From Burkholderiaceae bacterium (lineage in GTDB: Bacteria; Pseudomonadota; Gammaproteobacteria; Burkholderiales; Burkholderiaceae_C), in NCBI GenBank assembly GCA_023260315.1, contig JALQVQ010000166.1:1-6426 (forward strand): a stretch of DNA of 6,426 nucleotides, written 5' to 3'. This document shows, one piece after another, positions 1 through 6,426 of this stretch; position 1 is the first letter of the stretch; the number at the start of each line of letters is the position of its first letter. The translations under genes and the position numbers were made by a program. Below the pieces are notes generated by a model. That model did not search any database. It had not been told where the DNA came from and worked only from the letters and a program-made list of their open reading frames with translations.

Positions 1-1
1 A

Positions 2-3000
2 ATGACCCGATCACACACGTTCGCTCACCTCCGACTTCACACCGAGTTTTCGGTTGTCGATGGGGCTGTGCGGGTACCCGACGCCATCAAAGCGGCGGTC
101 CAACACGACCAGCCCGCCTTGGCGATAACCGACCTCAACAACCTGTTTGGCGCGGTTAAGTTTTACAAGAAAGCGCGTGGCGCGGGCGTGAAACCCCTGA
201 TCGGCGCGGACATCACTGTCACTGGCATTCCCAATGACGGCGAGGCCACCTCACCGATGCCAGGGCAAATGCCAGTGCTTTCTCGCCTGCTCGTTTTGGT
301 GCAAAACGACCAAGGCTACCTGAACCTTTGCGAGCTGCTGGCGCGCGCATGGACGCGCGGCACGGGCAAGGACCAAGCGTCGGTCCAGTGGGGCTGGTTG
401 CAGGAGCTCAACGAGGGGCTCATCGTGCTCTCAGGCGCCCAAGCGGGGCCGGTGGGCCGCGCGCTCATGGCCGGCGATACCGCACGGGCCAGTCAATTGG
501 CACTCAGCTTGGCTGAGACGTTTACCCATCGGTTTTACCTTGAGATCCAACGTGCGGACCGCGAAGACGACGAACGGCACGTCATGGCATGCGTACCCCT
601 TGCCGCACGCCTTGGATTGCCCGTTGTTGCCACACACCCGATTCAGTTTTTAGCGCCTGATGACTACGAAAGTCATGAGGCGAGGGTCTGTATTGCAGAG
701 GGCGAAATGCTGGCCAATCGCCGCCGCGTGCGTCGATTCACACGGGCCCAATATTTCAAGTCCAGCGATGAAATGCAGGCACTCTTTGCGGATTTGCCAG
801 CCGCGTTGGCAAATACCATTGAAATTGCCAAGCGGTGTAACGTGACTCTGACGTTGGGCAAACCGCAGTTGCCTAACTTTCCAACGCCCATCGTCGACGG
901 CGCCCCGATGCCGATGGCGGATTACTTCAAGCAACTGTCACACGAGGGTCTACAAAAGCGCTTGGCGCACCTGTACCCCGACGCTACCAAACGGGCGGCA
1001 GAGGCGCCACGCTACATTGAACGGCTGAATTTTGAAATCGGCACCATCCTCAACATGGGGTTTCCTGGCTACTTCTTGATCGTGGGCGACTTCATCGCGT
1101 GGGCAAAAAATAATGGTTGCCCCGTTGGGCCCGGCCGGGGCTCAGGTGCGGGGTCTTTGGTTGCCTACGCACTGGGTATCACCGACCTTGATCCGCTGGA
1201 GTTCAACCTGCTGTTCGAGCGTTTTTTGAATCCCGAGCGGGTATCGATGCCTGACTTCGATATTGACTTCTGCCAGTCCAATCGCGACCGCGTGATTGAG
1301 TACGTCAAAGAGAAATACGGGCGTGAAGCGGTGAGTCAAATCGCCACCTTCGGGTCTATGGCGGCGCGGGCAGCCATCCGTGATGTGGGTCGCGTGATGG
1401 ACTTTGCCTATGGCTTTTGCGACGGCATATCGAAGCTGATCCCCAACAAGCCTGGGACCCACATCACGATTGCTGAGGCGATCAAGCAAGAACCGCAACT
1501 CGCCGAACGCCTTGAACGCGAAGAGGACGTTCGCACGCTGTTGGACATGGCGCAAAAACTTGAGGGCATGACGCGCAATGTGGGCATGCACGCGGGTGGT
1601 GTGTTGATTGCGCCGGGAAAACTCACTGATTTCTGCCCGCTGTACCAGCAACCGGGCAGCGACTCGGCGGTCAGTCAGTTTGACAAGGACGACGTGGAGG
1701 ATGTCGGCCTCGTTAAATTCGACTTTTTGGGGCTGGCCACGCTCACTATTTTGGAGCTGGCACGTGACTTCATTCGTGCCCGGCACCCTGGGCAAGCGGA
1801 TTTCGCGTTTGAGAACGTGCCCATCGATGACCCCAAGGTTTACGCGCTTTTTTCGCGGGGTCAAACAGAGGCGGTATTCCAGTTTGAAAGTCGCGGGATG
1901 CAGGGGATGTTGCGTGACGCACGCCCCAGTCGCCTCGAAGACCTGATCGCTCTGAACGCTTTGTATCGCCCAGGTCCGATGGATTTGATCCCCACTTTCG
2001 TGGCACGCAAGCACGGACGTGAGGAGGTGATTTATCCACACCCCTTGGTCGAGTCCGTCTTGTCTGAGACCTACGGGATCATGGTCTACCAAGAGCAGGT
2101 GATGCAGGTGGCGCAGGTGCTTGCTGGCTACTCGCTTGGCGGCGCCGACATGTTGCGCCGTGCGATGGGCAAGAAAAAGCTTGAGGAGATGGTGAAGCAG
2201 CGCGAGCTGTTCCGTGCGGGGGCGGCCAAGCAAAACATCTCACAAGACAAAGCAGACGAAATCTTTGACCTGATGGAGAGCTTCGCCGGCTACGGCTTTA
2301 ACAAGTCGCACGCCGCCGCATACTCGCTGTTGGCGTATCACACGGCGTGGTTGAAAGTCCATTTCACAGCTGAGTTTTACGCTGCGAACATGACCATCGA
2401 AATGGGTGACACCGATAAGCTCAGTGTCTTATTTGCCGATGCGCAAACGATGGGTATTGGGTTTGAGCCGCCCGATGTCAACCGGGGTACATATCGTTTT
2501 GAGCCGGTATCCAACAAAGAAGTGCGGTATGGCCTCGGTGCCATCAAAGGTACCGGCGAACAGGCCATTGAGGCCATGGTGGCGGCTCGCGAGGCGGGGG
2601 GGCCATTCAAGTCGCTGTTTGATTTCGCCACGCGTGTTGACAAGCAGCGCATGAACAAGCGGACGGTTGAAGCGCTGATCAAGGCGGGTGCTTTTGACAG
2701 CATCGACTTGAATCGCGCCAGCCTGTTGGCCAGCGTTGAGCGTGCCTTTGAGTATGCTGCCGCTCAGGCAGCCAACGCGAACCAGGTCGGTTTATTTGAC
2801 ATGGGTGACGACGACCATGGCTCGAGCACCCAAGAGCCGCCATTGGTATCGGTCGTGCCATGGGGTGTCAAGGAGCGACTAACGCACGAGAAATCTGCGG
2901 TTGGTTTCTTTCTCTCGGGGCATCTGTTTGATGAGGTTGCTGCTGAGGTGCGCCGTTTCGTTAAGTTGCGTATTGCTGACTTGGTGGATTCCCGTGATGC

Positions 3001-3517
3001 CATTGTGCTCGCTGGCATCGTGACTGACCTGCGTGTGATTAACGGGCAACGTGGGCGTTTGGGTATCTTCAAGCTCGATGACAAGAGCGGCACGATCGAA
3101 GCGTCGGTTGATGAAGGCATGCTGAACCAATATCGTCACCTGATTAAGGACGATGAATTTGTTGTTGCACAGGTGGTCGCGCAACCCGATCGGTTCTCTG
3201 GTGGCTTGCGTTTGAAAGTGCAAAAGCTGTGGAGCCTGCCCGATGCGCGCTGTCGTTTTGGCAAATACCTACAGGTAAAAGTAAATGGCCAGGCACCCGA
3301 TGTGGGCCGCCTGTTGCGCGAATTCCCGCCCCAGCGGGAGGTGACCGAGCACGGTGACATTGACCGCGGTTTACGGATTCGTTTGCAGATCCTGCGTGAG
3401 CAGGCGCTTTGCGATCTGGCGCTGGGTGAACAAGCGCGTTTTTATCCGAGTGATGCCGCGCTTGCCAGCTGGTGCGCGCAGGCACACCAGCAGGAAGCGG
3501 TGGTTGTCTACGAGTGA
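2..3517 (+). CDS. dnaE: DNA polymerase III subunit alpha (replicative polymerase), complete
   Basis: Cytoplasmic catalytic subunit of the replicative DNA polymerase III holoenzyme, which extends both strands at the fork. The product is 1171 aa, close to the 1160 aa of E. coli alpha and longer than the usual error-prone DnaE2/ImuC. Domains in order: PHP domain (about 5-290, opening HLRLHTEFS); C-family polymerase core with PGRGSGAGS at 377-385, the catalytic aspartates D420 and D422 in PDFDIDF and D574 in KFDFLGL; fingers with MGKKK (722-726) and GYGFNKSHAAAYS (from 763); helix-hairpin-helix region (about 844-900); a QVGLF beta-clamp motif at 928-932; OB fold (about 998-1075); C-terminal tau-binding region. 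By family comparison, several PHP metal ligands are replaced (R11, Q215), so proofreading probably relies on a separate DnaQ. The ATG at 2-4 puts eight residues before the PHP motif, as is usual, but only one base lies upstream, so no ribosome binding site can be checked. No frameshift or missing catalytic residue was seen. Confidence 0.97.
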   Translation: MTRSHTFAHLRLHTEFSVVDGAVRVPDAIKAAVQHDQPALAITDLNNLFGAVKFYKKARGAGVKPLIGADITVTGIPNDGEATSPMPGQMPVLSRLLVLVQNDQGYLNLCELLARAWTRGTGKDQASVQWGWLQELNEGLIVLSGAQAGPVGRALMAGDTARASQLALSLAETFTHRFYLEIQRADREDDERHVMACVPLAARLGLPVVATHPIQFLAPDDYESHEARVCIAEGEMLANRRRVRRFTRAQYFKSSDEMQALFADLPAALANTIEIAKRCNVTLTLGKPQLPNFPTPIVDGAPMPMADYFKQLSHEGLQKRLAHLYPDATKRAAEAPRYIERLNFEIGTILNMGFPGYFLIVGDFIAWAKNNGCPVGPGRGSGAGSLVAYALGITDLDPLEFNLLFERFLNPERVSMPDFDIDFCQSNRDRVIEYVKEKYGREAVSQIATFGSMAARAAIRDVGRVMDFAYGFCDGISKLIPNKPGTHITIAEAIKQEPQLAERLEREEDVRTLLDMAQKLEGMTRNVGMHAGGVLIAPGKLTDFCPLYQQPGSDSAVSQFDKDDVEDVGLVKFDFLGLATLTILELARDFIRARHPGQADFAFENVPIDDPKVYALFSRGQTEAVFQFESRGMQGMLRDARPSRLEDLIALNALYRPGPMDLIPTFVARKHGREEVIYPHPLVESVLSETYGIMVYQEQVMQVAQVLAGYSLGGADMLRRAMGKKKLEEMVKQRELFRAGAAKQNISQDKADEIFDLMESFAGYGFNKSHAAAYSLLAYHTAWLKVHFTAEFYAANMTIEMGDTDKLSVLFADAQTMGIGFEPPDVNRGTYRFEPVSNKEVRYGLGAIKGTGEQAIEAMVAAREAGGPFKSLFDFATRVDKQRMNKRTVEALIKAGAFDSIDLNRASLLASVERAFEYAAAQAANANQVGLFDMGDDDHGSSTQEPPLVSVVPWGVKERLTHEKSAVGFFLSGHLFDEVAAEVRRFVKLRIADLVDSRDAIVLAGIVTDLRVINGQRGRLGIFKLDDKSGTIEASVDEGMLNQYRHLIKDDEFVVAQVVAQPDRFSGGLRLKVQKLWSLPDARCRFGKYLQVKVNGQAPDVGRLLREFPPQREVTEHGDIDRGLRIRLQILREQALCDLALGEQARFYPSDAALASWCAQAHQQEAVVVYE
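3508..3517. other. Convergent 10-bp overlap of the dnaE and RND permease 3' ends
   Basis: The dnaE stop TGA occupies 3515-3517 on the + strand, while the permease stop TAG is read on the - strand from 3510 to 3508. Each gene's last codons therefore lie inside the other. There is no intergenic space and no GC-rich hairpin followed by a T run near the junction on either strand. Transcripts from the two sides probably overlap at their 3' ends, or end by a factor-dependent route; that is inference. Confidence 0.95.
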
Positions 3518-6384
3518 GCGGCGTCGGTAATGGGGCCTTTGCCACTGAAGCGGTCAAGCAGCACGTAGATGACGGGGGTGATGAAAAGGGTCACCACTTG
3601 CGACAACACCAAACCGCCGACGACAGCCAAGCCCAGCGGCTGGCGTAATTCAGCGCCGGCACCGGCACCCAGCGCAATGGGCAGGGCGCCGATTGCTGCG
3701 GTGAGCGTGGTCATCATGATGGGGCGGAAGCGGAGCAAACAGGCTTGACGCATGGCATCGACGGGGCTTTTGCCTTCTTCACGCTGTGCTTGCAACGCGA
3801 AGTCGATCATCATGATGGCGTTTTTCTTCACAATACCAATCAGCATCAGTAGACCAATGGTCGCAATGATCGTTAGGTCTTGACCAAAAAACTGCAGCGT
3901 GAGTAGCCCGCCCACCACCGCCGATGGCAATCCCGCCAGAATCGTGATGGGGTGGATGAAGCTCTCGTAAAGCATGCCCAGCAAAATGTAGATCACCACC
4001 AATGCCGCCACGAGCAACACCACTTGGCTGGTTTGCGACGATTGGAAAACAGCCGCGTCACCGCCATACGAGGTGATCACACTGGGTGGCATCTTCATCT
4101 CTTTAACGTAGCCTTCCAAGGCTTTGGTCGCATCCCCCAGGGGTACCCCGGGGGCCAAGTTGAAGCTGATGGTGACGGCTTGTAACTGGCCCTGGTGGTT
4201 TACGCTGGTTGGACCCAGGGTCCGTTTCACCGATGCAAATGCGCTCAAAGGAACCAGCTCACCCGATAGGGTTCGCATATGGACCTGCATCAAATCCAGC
4301 TCGCTTTGATCCTTTGGGTTGTCGATGGTGAGAATCACCGCCCACGTTCCGCTGTCGGTGTAGATGCTCGCAACTTGTCGCTCACCAAATGCCGAGTACA
4401 TCATGTTCCGCAGCGCTTGGCTGTTGATGCCCAGTTGTTGTGCCCGTGCCTTATCAATGACGAGCTCGGCTTGCAGGGCACTGTTCTCCGCGTCAGAGTT
4501 GACATCAGTAAAACGCTGATCACCCTTCATGGCCTCCGAGACACGGTCGACCCAAATACCGAGGTCTGACCCGTTGACGCTTTGCAGCGTGTACTGGTAG
4601 CGGCTGCGGCTCATACGGCCACCCACACGCAGGTTTTGTAGCGGCGTGAAAAAGACTTTCACGCCCGGGACACCCCCTGCGGCACGGCGCAATTGGCCCA
4701 ACACGGTCTTCATGTCTTCACGTTCGGACTTCGGTTTGAGTGTGATGAACATGCGTCCCGTGCTGCCGCCAAAAACGGCAGCGGCCAGGTCGCCAACGGC
4801 GGCGACGTTTTGGGTGCGTTGCGCGACTTGGTCGAGCTGGCGTTGCATGGCTTCGGGACCCACGTCTTGACTGCCCACGACCGTTGCCATGACTTGGCCG
4901 ATGTCTTCCTCCGGGAAAAAGCCTTTTGGCATTGCGGAGAACAAGTAGATGGTCAAGGCCAAACTGCCGATCGTGGCGCCCAGCATGGTCATTCGGTGGG
5001 CGAGGGACCAGTCAAGCAAGCGGGCGTAGCCACGCAGTGTGGCTTGAAAAATCGCCTCAAACCACGCCGTGCTGCGGTAGGCGATGCTGCGCTCCGCTTC
5101 TTCTGTCGATTCATGTTTAAGGAAACGGCTGCACAGCATGGGTACGAGTGTGAGCGAGACCACGGCGGAGACCAAAATGGCCAAACCGACGATGACTGCA
5201 AACTCGTGAAACAGCAGGCCGAGGGTACCGGGCATGAAAAAGATCGGAATGAGAACGGCGACCAACGAAATTGAAATGGACACAATCGTGAAGGCAACCT
5301 CGCGCGCGCCCTTGATCGCGGCTGCAAAGGGGGCCATGCCTTCCTCAATATGACGGACGATGTTTTCCAGCATCACGATCGCATCGTCCACCACCAATCC
5401 CACGGCAAGCGTGATACCGAGTAAGGAGATGTTGTCCAAGCTGTAGTCCATGTAATACAGCAAGGACATGGCTGCGATCAGGGAGACAGGAATCGATAAC
5501 GTCGGGATGATGGTGGCTGATAACCGGCGTAAAAATAAAAAGATGACCAACACCACCAGCGCGATGGTGAGCGCCAAGGTGAAGTAGATGTCGTGCAGCG
5601 CTTCGCGAATCGACTCACCACGGTCGTTCAGCGCGTGCAGTTGAACGCTGGGTGGCAGCTGCTCCTTTAGCTTCGGCATGGCGGCGTAAATCGCTTGAAT
5701 CACCGCAACCGTGTTGGCATCAGGTTGGCGCTGAACGCCCAAGATTACCGACGGGATGCCGTTATACCGACTCAGACCGCGTTCGTTTTCTGAACCATCA
5801 CGGATGTTTGCAACGTCGCGCAAATACACGGGGTTGCCGTTCTTAACCGTGACGACGAGATCGCGAAACTCAGCGGCCGAAGCCAATTGTGTGTTGGCTT
5901 CAATGATCAAAGTTTGATTCGGTCCTTGAATTTGTCCCATCGCTGCGTTGGCGTTGGTGGCACGAATGGCGTTGGCAACGTCATCCATCGTGAGGCCACG
6001 AACCGCAAGCTCACGGGGATTGGCTTCCACGCGCACCGCGTAGCGCTTGGCACCCCATACAGACACCTGAGCCACACCGTTGATGGTTGACAGCGACGGC
6101 GAGACGAGGTTCTCCGCAAAGTTGGTGACCTGGACCAGGCTCATGGTTGGCGAGCTCAATGCCAAGATCAAGATCGGCGCATCTGCTGGGTTGACTTTTC
6201 GGTAGCTGGGCAGCGACGTCATTTCGCTGGGTAACGCCCGTTGCGTCGCCAACAAGGCCGCTTGCACATCGCCCGCGGCCGAGTCGATGTCGCGGTCAGG
6301 CGAGAACTCTAGCGTGATGGATGTCCGACCGAGTGAGCTTGTTGACGTGATCGCGTCAACACCGGCAATGGTGGAGAACTGCCA
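3508..6384 (-). CDS. RND efflux pump permease (AcrB/MdtB/MdtC-like, HAE1 family), N-terminus missing
   Basis: Inner-membrane proton-driven antiporter of a tripartite efflux pump that would work with a periplasmic adaptor and an outer-membrane channel. About 958 codons are recognisable; the family usually has about 1020-1050, so roughly 70-75 residues including TM1 are absent. In order from the 5' side: first porter region (STSSLGRTSITLEF, YRKVNPADAPI), TM2-TM6, TM7 followed by MPKGFFPEEDIG, second porter region (GRMSRSRYQYTLQ), TM8-TM12. Proton-relay residues of AcrB are all present: the Asp pair D407/D408 (GLVVDDAIV, bases 5383-5388), K940 (VKKNAI, 3823-3825), R971 (3730-3732) and T978 (3709-3711). 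It ends in TAG at 3510-3508. A GTG at 6267-6265 is the first possible start after the in-frame TAG at 6414-6412, but 38-39 conserved residues precede it, so it is not the real start. Closest in feel to MdtC/MdtB/MuxB-type permeases; the substrate cannot be told, so no gene symbol is given. Whether the gene is intact beyond the window is unknown. Confidence 0.93.
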   Translation of the reverse strand, partial: WQFSTIAGVDAITSTSSLGRTSITLEFSPDRDIDSAAGDVQAALLATQRALPSEMTSLPSYRKVNPADAPILILALSSPTMSLVQVTNFAENLVSPSLSTINGVAQVSVWGAKRYAVRVEANPRELAVRGLTMDDVANAIRATNANAAMGQIQGPNQTLIIEANTQLASAAEFRDLVVTVKNGNPVYLRDVANIRDGSENERGLSRYNGIPSVILGVQRQPDANTVAVIQAIYAAMPKLKEQLPPSVQLHALNDRGESIREALHDIYFTLALTIALVVLVIFLFLRRLSATIIPTLSIPVSLIAAMSLLYYMDYSLDNISLLGITLAVGLVVDDAIVMLENIVRHIEEGMAPFAAAIKGAREVAFTIVSISISLVAVLIPIFFMPGTLGLLFHEFAVIVGLAILVSAVVSLTLVPMLCSRFLKHESTEEAERSIAYRSTAWFEAIFQATLRGYARLLDWSLAHRMTMLGATIGSLALTIYLFSAMPKGFFPEEDIGQVMATVVGSQDVGPEAMQRQLDQVAQRTQNVAAVGDLAAAVFGGSTGRMFITLKPKSEREDMKTVLGQLRRAAGGVPGVKVFFTPLQNLRVGGRMSRSRYQYTLQSVNGSDLGIWVDRVSEAMKGDQRFTDVNSDAENSALQAELVIDKARAQQLGINSQALRNMMYSAFGERQVASIYTDSGTWAVILTIDNPKDQSELDLMQVHMRTLSGELVPLSAFASVKRTLGPTSVNHQGQLQAVTISFNLAPGVPLGDATKALEGYVKEMKMPPSVITSYGGDAAVFQSSQTSQVVLLVAALVVIYILLGMLYESFIHPITILAGLPSAVVGGLLTLQFFGQDLTIIATIGLLMLIGIVKKNAIMMIDFALQAQREEGKSPVDAMRQACLLRFRPIMMTTLTAAIGALPIALGAGAGAELRQPLGLAVVGGLVLSQVVTLFITPVIYVLLDRFSGKGPITDAAHS

Positions 6385-6426
6385 TCCCTTTGTGCGTGAG
6401 CTCTGGGGGCGCTACTGGGTGTTTGC
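6382..6426. other. Break in the RND permease reading frame at the window edge
   Basis: Reading the permease frame upstream (to the right), conserved sequence QFSTIAGVDAITSTSS holds as far as about 6381. Family members then continue with something like VATPLER. Here the same frame gives RPQSSRTKGW and a TAG stop at 6414-6412, and neither of the other two - strand frames restores the family motif. The + strand is open across this stretch and would read HPFVRELWGRYWVFA from 6383 to the edge, which I do not recognise. This may be a mutation, a rearrangement or an assembly or contig-end error; the sequence alone cannot decide. Confidence 0.6.

Noticed and set aside
1142..2233. Long open frame of 363 codons on the - strand inside dnaE
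   Set aside because: It lies wholly antisense to the conserved polymerase core. Its product is rich in His, Arg and Leu with no recognisable domain, as expected from a mirror frame of GC-rich coding DNA.
3391..3404. Perfect small hairpin CCTGC-GTGA-GCAGG
   Set aside because: It lies inside dnaE, over 100 bases before the stop, encodes ordinary residues (LREQA) and has no T run; it is probably chance in GC-rich sequence.
3468..3491. Hairpin GCTGGTG / CACCAGC near the end of dnaE as a terminator
   Set aside because: The 7-bp stem has a 10-base loop, lies before the stop codon within coding sequence, and is not followed by a T run.
4693..5274. Open frame of 193 codons on the + strand inside the RND permease
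   Set aside because: It is antisense to conserved permease sequence (TM7 and flanking porter region); the product is charged, has no recognisable domain, and no ribosome binding site stands out.
6265..6267. GTG as the start codon of the RND permease
   Set aside because: The 38-39 codons before it still encode conserved porter-domain sequence (STSSLGRTSITLEF, DRDIDSAAGDVQ), so the GTG is an internal Val. It would be picked automatically only because of the upstream TAG.
1..6426. New biological system, mobile element, CRISPR array, tRNA or other RNA gene
   Set aside because: Two conserved housekeeping-type genes fill the window. I saw no direct-repeat arrays, transposase motifs, terminal inverted repeats or tRNA-like sequence on either strand.

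Overview
The window holds two large, ordinary bacterial genes facing each other tail to tail, and together they fill it almost completely. On the + strand is a full-length dnaE (2..3517), the catalytic alpha subunit of the replicative DNA polymerase III. On the - strand is the greater part of an inner-membrane RND-type drug/solute efflux pump permease of the AcrB/MdtB/MdtC (HAE1) kind, from 3508 to about 6384, whose N-terminus is lost near the right edge.

The organism is most likely a betaproteobacterium, perhaps of the order Burkholderiales. This is inference from the Gram-negative RND pump, moderately high GC content, and the general look of the DnaE protein (E. coli-like length and motifs, degenerate PHP metal site). 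No marker here fixes the genus.

Layout: dnaE starts one base inside the left edge, so its promoter and ribosome binding site are not visible. It runs to a TGA at 3515-3517. The pump gene ends in a TAG read from 3510 to 3508, so the two coding regions overlap by 10 bp at their 3' ends and share no intergenic DNA. There is no gene-free stretch over 300 bases. The pump reading frame is well conserved back to about 6379-6384. Beyond that the protein stops resembling its family and meets an in-frame TAG at 6412-6414, so the last ~45 bases look like a frameshift, a rearrangement or an assembly join.

The two genes have no known functional link: one replicates the chromosome, the other exports toxic compounds. 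The periplasmic adaptor and any second permease that usually accompany such a pump would lie to the right, outside the window. I found no RNA gene, CRISPR array, insertion sequence or sign of a new biological system. The observation most worth checking is the broken 5' end of the pump gene.
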